Source of the DNA: Kiritimatiellia bacterium | GTDB taxonomy: Bacteria; Verrucomicrobiota; Kiritimatiellia; RFP12; UBA1067 | Length of the DNA stretch: 33,507 nucleotides | Assembly (NCBI GenBank): GCA_028700415.1 | Contig: JAQVSS010000004.1 | Span: 1 to 33,507, forward strand | Reading direction: 5' to 3' | Part shown: positions 8,700 to 19,776 of the stretch, piece by piece | Layout of the letters: each line of letters opens with the position of its first letter | Numbering within the stretch: position 1 is the first letter of the stretch | Notes under the pieces: generated by a model | Seen by the model: only the letters and a program-made list of their open reading frames with translations | Databases searched by the model: none | Told to the model about the DNA's origin: nothing | Made by a program: the position numbers and the translations under genes

Positions 8700-8948
8700 T
8701 TACTTCGCCGCGGCTGCGGGAAGGATGCTGACCACCGTGCCGTCTTTCATGAACTTAACGGCGCCGTCCACCAGAGCGAACAACGTGAAATCGCGCCCGC
8801 ACCCGACATTCGCGCCGGCATGGACCTTGGTTCCGCGCTGACGGATAAGGATCGAGCCTGCCCGGACAACCTGACCGTCATAACGCTTCACGCCCAAACG
8901 TTTGGAGTTGCTGTCACGACCGTTTCTTGCTGCTGCTGCACCTGCCAT
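8700..8948 (-). CDS. rpmA: 50S ribosomal protein L27
   Basis: This 82-residue protein begins [21 protein letters not shown] and contains the invariant [23 protein letters not shown] core of L27. The protein sits at the peptidyl-transferase centre of the 50S subunit. A strong GGAGGAGAG ribosome site precedes the ATG, and rplU ends 17 bases upstream, so the two are co-transcribed. The residues after Met-Ala lack the cleavable Firmicutes N-terminal extension. No intrinsic terminator is obvious downstream. Confidence 0.98.
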   Translation of the reverse strand: MAGAAAARNGRDSNSKRLGVKRYDGQVVRAGSILIRQRGTKVHAGANVGCGRDFTLFALVDGAVKFMKDGTVVSILPAAAAK

Positions 8949-8965
8949 AAATCACTCTCCTCCGT

Positions 8966-9280
8966 TTAGGCGATCGCCTTGACCGACGCAACCGTCAATT
9001 CCTGACGGTGTCCAACCCTGCGTGAATACCCCTTGCGGCGTTTCTTTTTGAAGTTGATCAGCTTTACGCCGCGCTTGTGCCCGACCACCGTAAGGGTCAC
9101 CTTCGCGCCCTGAACGTACGGCATGCCGATCTTCAATTCCTTGCCGTCCGAAACGGCCACGACCGAATTCAACTCCACGTCGTTTCCGGCTTCGGCGTCC
9201 AGAAGTTCAACCTCAATCGTGTCGCCAACGCACACACGATACTGCTTGCCACCGGTCTCTAAAACCGCATACGCATCCAT
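8966..9280 (-). CDS. rplU: 50S ribosomal protein L21
   Basis: This 104-residue protein matches L21 along its full length: YAVLETGGKQYRVCVGDTIEVELL at the start, KVTLTVVGHKRGVKLINFKKKRRKGYSRRVGHRQ near the end (basic, 23S-rRNA-binding), and a short hydrophobic tail. It is the first gene of the rplU-rpmA pair. AAGGG lies 8 bases before the ATG. A promoter with a consensus -35 box lies about 70-100 bases upstream, leaving a leader of about 65 bases, long enough for ribosomal-protein autoregulation, though no known leader fold was recognised. Confidence 0.98.
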   Translation of the reverse strand: MDAYAVLETGGKQYRVCVGDTIEVELLDAEAGNDVELNSVVAVSDGKELKIGMPYVQGAKVTLTVVGHKRGVKLINFKKKRRKGYSRRVGHRQELTVASVKAIA

Positions 9281-9350
9281 GTTATGACCCTTCGTCAGAT
9301 GAGGAATCCGCCAGTCCCGGGAACCTTCTACCGGAACGAATAAGGTGTTT

Positions 9351-9380
9351 AATTTACCCGATTCCGGTATGGGCTGTCAA
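9351..9380 (-). promoter_or_regulatory. Sigma-70-type promoter for rplU-rpmA
   Basis: On the minus strand, TTGACA (complement of 9375-9380) is followed after 18 bases by TAAATT (complement of 9351-9356). The -35 box is the exact consensus and the -10 box is weaker. It points toward rplU and is its only well-placed promoter candidate. Confidence 0.62.
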
Positions 9381-9400
9381 GTGACCCTTTTTTATTTAAT

Positions 9401-9432
9401 CGCCGCACCCGGAACACCCTTCTCCGGCGGCG
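9401..9432 (-). terminator. GC-rich hairpin abutting the mtnP stop codon
   Basis: Directly after the mtnP stop, CGCCG/CGGCG and CCGGA/TCCGG can form a two-part stem (9401-9405 with 9428-9432; 9409-9413 with 9423-9427) with a 3-base bulge. The mRNA downstream is A-rich rather than U-rich, so it may be a processing or stability hairpin rather than a classic intrinsic terminator. Confidence 0.5.
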
Positions 9433-10179
9433 TTATTTCACTTCTGGAATCACCTGAACCAGAAGATTGGTCACCTTTTCGGCGTTCTTTTTGAACACGT
9501 CAACAATCGCGTCCCAACTCACCGGCTCTTCATCCGCTTTCCAGCAGTCGTAGTCGGTGCTCATGGCCACCACCGCGTAGGGAACGCCCGCTTCGTTGGC
9601 CAAGACCGCTTCAACCGCAACCGACATGTTGATAATGTCGGCACCCCACAACCGGAACATGCGCGACTCTGCGCGCGTGGAGAAACGGGGGCCTTCAATC
9701 GTGACCACCGTTCCTGTCTCGTGATGCTTGTAACCGAGCTGCCTGCACTTCGCAATCAACAGGTTGCGGAGCTTTTCGTCGAACGGTTCAGCCATCGGCG
9801 TGTGTACCGGCGCATGGGGTTCAAAGGCTTCGTGGAAGGTCAGGTGCCGCCGTTTTGTGAAATCGATGAACTGGTCGACGATCACCAGATCCCCCCGGCC
9901 GATTTCTTCGCGGAGCGAACCCACCGCGGTCGTTGCAAGGATATGCGTGCACCCCGCTTTTTTGAGCGCGGCGATATTGGCGCGATAGTTCACCTGCGTC
10001 GGGGGAATGGTGTGCCCCCGGCCGTGACGGGCGAGAAGGACCACCTCCGTCCCGCCGATCCTGCCGTGTTTCAGCGGGGATGACGGTTCGCCGTAGGGCG
10101 TGGTGACCGCTTCGTCGCGTGGACACTCAAAAATGTCAGGATTGTCCAACCCTGATCCGCCGATAACCCCGATGATCAT
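9433..10179 (-). CDS. mtnP: S-methyl-5'-thioadenosine phosphorylase (or close relative)
   Basis: This 248-residue cytoplasmic enzyme phosphorolyses methylthioadenosine (and often 5'-deoxyadenosine) to adenine and the ribose-1-phosphate product. The family marks are clear: GVIGGSGL phosphate loop, LLARHGRGHTIPP, NYRANIAALK, DQFIDFTKRR, GPRFSTRAES, and the adenine-selective end MSTDYDCWK with its two Asp residues. The NMSVAVEAVLANEAG segment replaces the more usual NMT-x-x-PE form, a small deviation in the purine/ribose site region. It is the last gene of a three-gene operon; its ATG overlaps the aldolase stop by 4 bases and follows AAAGGAG. A purine nucleoside phosphorylase is the main alternative, made less likely by TDYDCW and the mtnA neighbour. 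Confidence 0.9.
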   Translation of the reverse strand: MIIGVIGGSGLDNPDIFECPRDEAVTTPYGEPSSPLKHGRIGGTEVVLLARHGRGHTIPPTQVNYRANIAALKKAGCTHILATTAVGSLREEIGRGDLVIVDQFIDFTKRRHLTFHEAFEPHAPVHTPMAEPFDEKLRNLLIAKCRQLGYKHHETGTVVTIEGPRFSTRAESRMFRLWGADIINMSVAVEAVLANEAGVPYAVVAMSTDYDCWKADEEPVSWDAIVDVFKKNAEKVTNLLVQVIPEVK

Positions 10180-10784
10180 TCGAGTGCTCCTTTCGCATAG
10201 ACCGCTTTCACAAGCGCCAGCGCCGATTTGACCGAACCGCCGTAAGCCATGATCCCTTCATCGTGGCCCGCGATGACAAAAAGGCCCTCACCCGCGCCGA
10301 TCGAGAGGGCCAGCGCTTCGATGGCGCGCGCCAACTCCGGCGTCCCAAAGGGGATGGACGGATCCGTCTCGGGGTAGTGTCCCGCGCGCATGAAGTCAAA
10401 AAGCCTCCGGCTGTGAATGTGGATCACCGCGCTGACCGAGGGAAGCGCCCGATAGACCGCGCCATGGCTCATCGATTCTGATGACGCATCAATCCAGCCG
10501 GTCGATTTCACGCTGTTTCGGGCCAAGTCAAACGACTCCACCAGCGCGTAGTGCTCTTTTGAAAGGTCGCGGATCCCGCCCGTGGCGCTTCCCGAAATGA
10601 TAAACTGCGACGCCTTCACGCGAATGCTCACATTGCCGTAGCCGATCCCGTTCGGGTACATTCCGATCAGCTTCAGGTCGAACAGTTCCGTGCGGCAGCG
10701 GTTCAGCTCATCCCAGTCCACATGATCAGGGATCGGGCCTTCCGTCCGTTGCGCACGATACTTGATGTAGCCCTCGTGGATCAT
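10176..10784 (-). CDS. Class II aldolase/adducin family protein in thionucleoside salvage
   Basis: This 202-residue enzyme is a single class II aldolase domain. Glu103 in SSES aligns with the catalytic glutamate of fuculose-phosphate aldolase, and His122, His124 (HIHS) and His174 (AGHDEG) are the likely zinc ligands. It lies between mtnA and mtnP with 4-base overlaps on both sides, so its substrate is probably the MtnA product, 5-methylthioribulose-1-phosphate or 5-deoxyribulose-1-phosphate. Two activities fit. One is cleavage to dihydroxyacetone phosphate plus an aldehyde (the Ald2/DHAP shunt). The other is dehydration as in MtnB of the classical pathway. No mtnC, mtnD or mtnW occurs nearby, which favours the aldolase reading. 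GGAGG precedes the ATG. Confidence 0.82.
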   Translation of the reverse strand: MIHEGYIKYRAQRTEGPIPDHVDWDELNRCRTELFDLKLIGMYPNGIGYGNVSIRVKASQFIISGSATGGIRDLSKEHYALVESFDLARNSVKSTGWIDASSESMSHGAVYRALPSVSAVIHIHSRRLFDFMRAGHYPETDPSIPFGTPELARAIEALALSIGAGEGLFVIAGHDEGIMAYGGSVKSALALVKAVYAKGALE

Positions 10785-11890
10785 GTTTTTTCCTCCGGGA
10801 ACAAGCCAAGAATGCCGGCTTCGGAAGCCTCGCAGACACCCCGTTCGCAGATCAGCCGGGTGATCAGCCGGGCCGGCGTGACATCGAACCCCCAGTTGCG
10901 CGCCGGGGTCGTATCCGGGCAGATCTGCACGGTTTCGATTTTCCCGTCCGCGGTCTTGCCGGCCACGAACCGCACCTCGCCCGAATCGCGCTCTTCGATC
11001 GGGATGTTTTTCACGCCGTCAACCCGCCCGAAATCGAAGCTCGATGAGGGCAACGCCACATAGAAGGGGATGCCGTTGTCTTTGGCTGCTGCCGCTTTGA
11101 GATAGGTGCCGATTTTATTCGCCGCATCGCCGTTGCGGGTCACCCGGTCCGCGCCGGTGAGCACCAGATCAACCAGACCGTGCTGCATGAGGTGGCCGCC
11201 GGCGTTGTCCGTGATCAGGTCGTGGGGCACGCCGTGCTGACCCAATTCCCAGGCGGTGAGGCTCGCGCCCTGGTTGCGGGGGCGGGTCTCATCAACCCAG
11301 ACGTGGACCGCCACACCCGCATCGAAGGCCGCATAGATCGGCGCCGTGGCGGAACCGTAATCCACAAAGGCAAGCCAGCCCGCGTTGCAGTGGGTCAGGA
11401 TGTGAATTGTGCCGCCCCGTTTCTTCCTGGCCATTTCGATGATGATTTCTTTGCCGTGTCCGCCGATGCGGCGGCACGACTCGGCGTCTTCGTCGGCAAT
11501 GGCCGCTGCGGTCGAAAGCGCGGCCTTAACGCTCTCTTCGCGGGTGGGACAGGCACGGATCGCTGCGAGCTGGCGGTTCACCGCCCAAGCCAGGTTCGCC
11601 GCCGTGGGGCGGGTCGCCACGAGAATTTCCGCGGCTTTTTCGATGAACGCGCGGGTGCCCTTCTCCGGCGAGGTGAGCGCCGCGATATACATGCCGTAAC
11701 CGGCCGTCGCGCCGATCAGCCCCGCGCCGCGCACGGTCATGTCTTGGATCGCCGCGCGGCAATCCTCCACCGTGCGGAGCTCCAAAACCTTAAAAGCATG
11801 GGGGAGTTTCCGCTGATCGATCACCTGTACGACGCCCGGGTCGTCCCCTTTAAGCCAGATGGTGCGGAAGCGTGTTCCGCTCACCTTCAT
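10781..11890 (-). CDS. mtnA: S-methyl-5-thioribose-1-phosphate isomerase
   Basis: This 369-residue enzyme converts methylthioribose-1-phosphate (and, in many bacteria, 5-deoxyribose-1-phosphate) to the ribulose-1-phosphate ketose. It is related to eIF2B subunits. Diagnostic elements are TVRGAGLIGATAGYG, RPTAANLAWAVNR, Cys168 in THCNAG (catalytic), the DETRPRNQG segment, and Asp248 in TGADRVTRNGDAANKIGT. Length is typical. It is the first gene of the operon; a purine-rich GAGGGAAAGGGG stretch precedes the start. The stop overlaps the aldolase start by 4 bases. The upstream gap holds short tandem repeats rather than a recognisable riboswitch. Confidence 0.96.
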   Translation of the reverse strand: MKVSGTRFRTIWLKGDDPGVVQVIDQRKLPHAFKVLELRTVEDCRAAIQDMTVRGAGLIGATAGYGMYIAALTSPEKGTRAFIEKAAEILVATRPTAANLAWAVNRQLAAIRACPTREESVKAALSTAAAIADEDAESCRRIGGHGKEIIIEMARKKRGGTIHILTHCNAGWLAFVDYGSATAPIYAAFDAGVAVHVWVDETRPRNQGASLTAWELGQHGVPHDLITDNAGGHLMQHGLVDLVLTGADRVTRNGDAANKIGTYLKAAAAKDNGIPFYVALPSSSFDFGRVDGVKNIPIEERDSGEVRFVAGKTADGKIETVQICPDTTPARNWGFDVTPARLITRLICERGVCEASEAGILGLFPEEKT

Positions 11891-11937
11891 GGCCGCCCCT
11901 TTCCCTCGTCCACACCTTGAGCGTTCCCTTTCCCCAC

Positions 11938-12023
11938 TTGAGCGTTGAGAGTTGAGCGTTGAACGTTCCCGGGACCCGGGGCGGCGGGCTCGTTCATCAC
12001 TCCGGCGTTCGGCGTTCGGCGTT
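11938..12023. repeat. Two clusters of degenerate heptamer tandem repeats
   Basis: Four heptamers TTGAGCG/TTGAGAG/TTGAGCG/TTGAACG run from 11938 to 11965, and three exact CGGCGTT units run from 12003 to 12023. Read on the opposite strand the second cluster is GAACGCC repeats, so the two clusters face each other across a CCCGGGACCCGGGG core. They occupy the divergent gap between mtnA and the sensor kinase. No coding potential is seen. Confidence 0.7.
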
Positions 12024-12125
12024 CACCACTCAAGTTATCCCCCCGTTCATTCCCGTTCTGCAGACAGCGGCGTTTCCACTGTTCAGAAGCTTATCACACC
12101 GAGGTTGGGACTTCAACCGCCCACC

Positions 12126-12141
12126 CGTTTTTCAAAAAACG
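12126..12141. promoter_or_regulatory. Short inverted repeat CGTTTTT/AAAAACG
   Basis: A perfect 7-base inverted repeat with a CA centre lies 26 bases upstream of the -35 box of the kinase promoter candidate. It is well placed to be an operator or UP-like element, but a chance occurrence cannot be excluded. Confidence 0.3.
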
Positions 12142-12166
12142 TGACACGAGGCGCACCAGTCTTTCC

Positions 12167-12195
12167 TTGAAACCGTGCCGGACAGGAAGTAAACT
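12167..12195 (+). promoter_or_regulatory. Promoter candidate for the sensor kinase operon
   Basis: TTGAAA (12167-12172) is followed after 17 bases by TAAACT (12190-12195), facing the kinase gene. It would give a leader of about 108 bases containing a 22-codon open frame. Of the 420-base gap between mtnA and the kinase gene, this is the only good promoter match seen. Confidence 0.45.
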
Positions 12196-12225
12196 ATCCG
12201 GTAAATGGAAACGGGCTGGAGGAAC

Positions 12226-12294
12226 ATGTTGCAGGCTGATGGCGCGTGCCAATACAGCCCCTGTATGTGTCGTTTTCATTTTTGCCCGCCCTAA
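12226..12294 (+). CDS. Possible Cys-rich leader peptide upstream of sensor kinase
   Basis: A 22-codon frame starts at ATG 12226, three bases after GGAGG (12218-12222), and ends TAA 12292-12294, 15 bases before the kinase start. The predicted peptide has four cysteines (positions 8, 13, 15, 20) and a histidine. It resembles a leader peptide in position only; the ribosome-site spacing is tight and no family is recognised. It may be fortuitous. Confidence 0.25.
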   Translation: MLQADGACQYSPCMCRFHFCPP

Positions 12295-12309
12295 CAAAGG
12301 AAGGCCGTC

Positions 12310-16872
<4,563 letters not shown>

Positions 16873-16873
16873 C

Positions 16874-17467
16874 ATGCGGATTCTGATTGCGGAAGACGAT
16901 TTGACCTCGCGCACCATGTTGGCCGCCACGTTGCATAAGAACGGGCATGACGTGGTAGAGACCGTTAACGGGGAAGAGGCATGGGAAGCGTTGCGGAAAA
17001 GCGACGCGCCCCGGCTTGCGATTCTCGACTGGATGATGCCGGTGATGGACGGGGTGGAAGTCGTGCGGCGGATCCGTGCGGAAACATCAGGCCCGCAACC
17101 CTATATCCTCATGCTGACCGCCAAAGGCACAAAAGAGGATATTGTCGCCGCCCTGGATACTGGCGCCAACGACTATCTGGTTAAACCGTTTCATCCGACC
17201 GAGCTGAGAGCCAGAGTCGAGGTCGGGAGACGTTTGGTCGACATGCAGGACCAGTTGACCGAACAAGTCAAGGAACTGCGCAAGGCCCTGGAAGACATCA
17301 AGACCCTGCAGGGCATCCTGCCCATCTGCATGCACTGCAAGAAAATCAGGAACGACAAGGGATACTGGGAACAGGTTGAGTCGTACATCAGCGAACACTC
17401 TGCGGCGCTTTTCAGCCACAGCATTTGCCCCGAGTGCATGAAACAGCACTACCCTGACCTCTTGTAA
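16874..17467 (+). CDS. Response regulator with C-terminal CxxC/CxxC domain
   Basis: This 197-residue protein has a receiver domain (1-120): acidic pocket EDD at 7-9, phospho-acceptor Asp52 in LDWMMPVMDG, Thr82 region LTAKG and Lys104 in VKPF. A short coiled coil (about 122-146, VDMQDQLTEQVKELRKALEDI) leads into a 50-residue C-terminal module. That module has Cys152-x2-Cys155, a GYWEQVESYISEHS core and Cys185-x2-Cys188. The module recurs at the ends of bacterial response regulators and PAS proteins and looks like a small zinc ribbon, but its role is not known to me. There is no DNA-binding or enzymatic domain. GGAGGAG lies just before the ATG, one base after the kinase stop, so the pair is co-expressed. 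Confidence 0.9.
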   Translation: MRILIAEDDLTSRTMLAATLHKNGHDVVETVNGEEAWEALRKSDAPRLAILDWMMPVMDGVEVVRRIRAETSGPQPYILMLTAKGTKEDIVAALDTGANDYLVKPFHPTELRARVEVGRRLVDMQDQLTEQVKELRKALEDIKTLQGILPICMHCKKIRNDKGYWEQVESYISEHSAALFSHSICPECMKQHYPDLL

Positions 17468-17487
17468 CTGTCGTTGGCCCGCACGGC

Positions 17488-17514
17488 TTCAAAAATGCGC
17501 GTTCAAAAATGCGC
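17488..17514. repeat. 13-bp tandem direct repeat upstream of SHD1 gene
   Basis: TTCAAAAATGCGC occurs twice, at 17488-17500 and 17502-17514, separated by one G, giving a 14-base period. It lies just upstream of the -35-like box of the next gene and could be a tandem regulator site. Confidence 0.55.
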
Positions 17515-17527
17515 CGGCACTTCCACG

Positions 17528-17556
17528 TTGCGCGGCCAGAAAGGAAAAGTTATTCT
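17528..17556 (+). promoter_or_regulatory. Promoter candidate giving a near-leaderless SHD1 transcript
   Basis: TTGCGC (17528-17533), a 17-base spacer and TATTCT (17551-17556) place the expected transcription start at or one base before the ATG at 17564. No well-spaced Shine-Dalgarno is present. The box matches are moderate. Confidence 0.38.
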
Positions 17557-17563
17557 ACGTGAC

Positions 17564-18301
17564 ATGAATCACGTTCTGGCACATTTCCTTCGGCACGCCC
17601 TCGTGTTCGTGGCGCCGCTATGCCTCTGCCTTCACGCGCAAGGGGAGCAGCACCCCCCGACCCGCATCTGGACGTCGGTCAACGGCAACACCGTCGAGGG
17701 CTCATTCGTAAAGGAAGAGGAGGGCAAGATCTTCATCAAACGCCCGGACGGCTCTCAGGTCGCCACCACCCGCGCCAAGCTCTCTCCCAACGACCTCGCC
17801 TGGATCGATGGGCGCAATGCCCCGGCCGCTCCCGCGAAGACGGAATCCTTCCCGAAAGCGGTCCTGCTTGAGACGAACAAAATGGAGGAGTACAAAAAAG
17901 TCCGGCGCCTGATCCTGAAGACGTACACGCTGCTCACCAACAACGACCGGAGCGACAAGATGCTCGCCTTCCTTGAGCGGGACGCCCTGTCCATGTATGG
18001 CTGGGCGGCGATCAGTTCCGACTGTTACCCGACGCCCTCCGGGAAGCGCGGCAAACTCAAGACGCTCACCTTTATCCCGCAGGCGCCCATCCCGCTGCGC
18101 GAAGCGGTGCAGATGGCGCGCGACAAATTCACCCTTGCCCTGCCCGATCCGGCGGTCGTCAGGGAAATCGTTTTAGACGGCGAAACCTATTGGGAAGTGC
18201 AGTCTCTGCCGCCTTACGTTTCGCGCGCCCTCTTGCTGGCCGGCCCTACACCCAGAACCGTCACACGTTTCGATTTCCAGTTTCCCCCGCCGCCGAAGTG
18301 A
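17564..18301 (+). CDS. Secreted SHD1-domain protein
   Basis: This 245-residue protein has a probable signal peptide (MNHVLAHFLRHALVFVAPLCLCLHAQG). A domain at about residues 31-80 matches the SLA1 homology 1 (SHD1) pattern: R-x-WTSVNGNTVEGSFV, KIFIKRPDGSQ, and a KLSPNDLAWI end. SHD1-type domains are common in exported proteins of planctomycetes and verrucomicrobia, where they are thought to mediate binding. The remaining 165 residues (LRREA-poor, with YKKVRRLILKTYTLL and EIVLDGETYWEVQSLPPYVS) match no family I recognise. The ATG at 17564 is chosen over an upstream in-frame ATG at 17474 because the signal peptide begins there. It may be leaderless. It stands alone between the two-component genes and convergent uxaE. 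Confidence 0.72.
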   Translation: MNHVLAHFLRHALVFVAPLCLCLHAQGEQHPPTRIWTSVNGNTVEGSFVKEEEGKIFIKRPDGSQVATTRAKLSPNDLAWIDGRNAPAAPAKTESFPKAVLLETNKMEEYKKVRRLILKTYTLLTNNDRSDKMLAFLERDALSMYGWAAISSDCYPTPSGKRGKLKTLTFIPQAPIPLREAVQMARDKFTLALPDPAVVREIVLDGETYWEVQSLPPYVSRALLLAGPTPRTVTRFDFQFPPPPK

Positions 18302-18304
18302 GCC

Positions 18305-19561
18305 TTACAGGCCGCCGAAAATCGGCTTCAGGTGCCGCCCGTAAAGGTTGCCGGAAACGTGTTTCGCCACAACCGCTTCGTTCGCCCGCAATGCGTCCAG
18401 ATAGCGGCCTCCCAGCTCCGCCGCCATTTTGTAGGAGACATGGATGAATTGGCGGAAATCCGGATTGAACCGCGAATCGTCCGGCACATGCCGCAACGCC
18501 GCCGCAAAGCGCTCACCGTCCCACGCCTGCACCTCTTCCACACGCGGCAACCGCTCAGGCTTCACATCGATCACCGCCGCGTACGGCCCGCACAGCTCAT
18601 CGAAATGGGGCATTGCCCGCACATAGATCTCTTTCGCGATCGCCAGCCCTTCACCTCCCGCCACCGCCAGCCCCGTGACCTCCTCCAGCCATGTGGTCCC
18701 CGCCGTTTTGACATGCACGCCCACACCCCGGCTTTTCAGCGTCCGCGCCACATGCGGATAAAGCGAGAACTTGTCGCTGCCGGAGTGAATGCTGAGTTTG
18801 AGGTTTTCCGGCAGGCCAAACCGCCGCACCGCCTCGCGCACCACACAGGCGTCCGCATCAAACTCGCGCCCGAACACCGCCGCATCGCCCACATAGTCCA
18901 CGCCCTTGTTGAACCGGCCCGTGAATTTCGGGGCGACCGTCTGCGCCGGGATACCCTCTTCCGCGATCGCCGCAAGAATCACCAGCAGCATTTCCGGTGT
19001 CTGCGGCAACACCGTCTCATCCATCGAGACCTCGGTGACAAAATCGTCCGAGCCTTTCACCTCCACGATGTGCCGGTAAAGCCGCCCGGCCTGCTGAATC
19101 GCAAAAAGCGTGCCCCTCACAATCTCGGCCAACTGCGGGCGCGTCAGCGTCACCGGCTCCGCCAGCCCGTCGACCGCGTGCGTGCCGATCAGGTCCTCGT
19201 GCCGCGCCACAAAACCGTAAATCGCGCCTTCGTCCGTGGTCTCGCCGATATAGTCCGCCACATCCAGCGTGAAAAAGTCCGAAGCAGCCACAAACCCGTC
19301 CACATTCTTGAGGCTGATGTGATCGGCGTCGACATGGTAAGGCGCCCCCCAGCCGGCCGCGCTCACCGCGGCATCCGCCTCCAGCCGCACCGACTCGGGT
19401 TTCGTGCCGATGATCGTGTGTTCGCGGTTGGACTTGTTCCATACCGGCGTGACCGCAACCCCCTCGTTCTGCGCCAACAACCGGAAAGCCTCAAGCTGTG
19501 CACGGCCTTGCAGGCCGAACCGGTCCCCGATTCCCATCGAATACTTCGCCAACTTTTTCAT
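18305..19561 (-). CDS. uxaE: Tagaturonate epimerase family protein (UxaE-like)
   Basis: This 418-residue cytoplasmic protein resembles UxaE, which interconverts D-tagaturonate and D-fructuronate and so links galacturonate and glucuronate catabolism. Supporting segments are KYSMGIGDRFGLQGRAQL at the start, HVDADHISLKNVDGF, SDFFTLDVADYIG, the VDYVGDAAVFGREFDADACVVREAVRRFGLPENLKLSIHSGSDKFSLYPHV block and KTAGTTWLEEV. Conserved Asp/His residues in these blocks probably bind a metal. The start at 19561 gives the family-typical N-terminus; alternatives at 19576 or 19654 are possible. No other uronate-pathway gene lies in the window, so its role rests on similarity. The stop is 3 bases from the SHD1 gene stop (convergent). 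Confidence 0.83.
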   Translation of the reverse strand: MKKLAKYSMGIGDRFGLQGRAQLEAFRLLAQNEGVAVTPVWNKSNREHTIIGTKPESVRLEADAAVSAAGWGAPYHVDADHISLKNVDGFVAASDFFTLDVADYIGETTDEGAIYGFVARHEDLIGTHAVDGLAEPVTLTRPQLAEIVRGTLFAIQQAGRLYRHIVEVKGSDDFVTEVSMDETVLPQTPEMLLVILAAIAEEGIPAQTVAPKFTGRFNKGVDYVGDAAVFGREFDADACVVREAVRRFGLPENLKLSIHSGSDKFSLYPHVARTLKSRGVGVHVKTAGTTWLEEVTGLAVAGGEGLAIAKEIYVRAMPHFDELCGPYAAVIDVKPERLPRVEEVQAWDGERFAAALRHVPDDSRFNPDFRQFIHVSYKMAAELGGRYLDALRANEAVVAKHVSGNLYGRHLKPIFGGL

Positions 19562-19741
19562 GCGCCTTAACCCCATACCCGAACCCAAAGACGGGCAAAC
19601 CAAAAAAGACAACCGGCTTCTATGCCCGCCCATTGACAAGTCCGGAAATTTCAAAGGGAGTGTAGCAAACCTGCCCTCCCCCTTAAAAGCCGATTCTCCG
19701 GCCAGGGGTCAAATCGCCCAAAAATGGCGTGCCCCTTCTTA

Positions 19742-19770
19742 TTGCCGTTCCGCACGCCAACCCGTATAAT
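19742..19770 (+). promoter_or_regulatory. Strong promoter with probable leaderless start
   Basis: TTGCCG (19742-19747), a 17-base spacer and a perfect TATAAT (19765-19770) lie directly upstream of ATG 19777. The ordinary distance from the -10 box puts +1 on the A of the start codon, and no Shine-Dalgarno exists. This is the best sigma-70 -10 match in the window. Confidence 0.65.
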
Positions 19771-19776
19771 ACCATC

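Noticed and set aside
9281-9432. Known ribosomal-protein L21 leader motif
   Set aside because: A promoter and a leader of about 65 bases are present, but I could not match the leader to a described L21 RNA fold.
11891-12309. SAM or related riboswitch in the mtnA-kinase gap
   Set aside because: The mtnA leader consists of short tandem repeats; no conserved aptamer core was recognisable.
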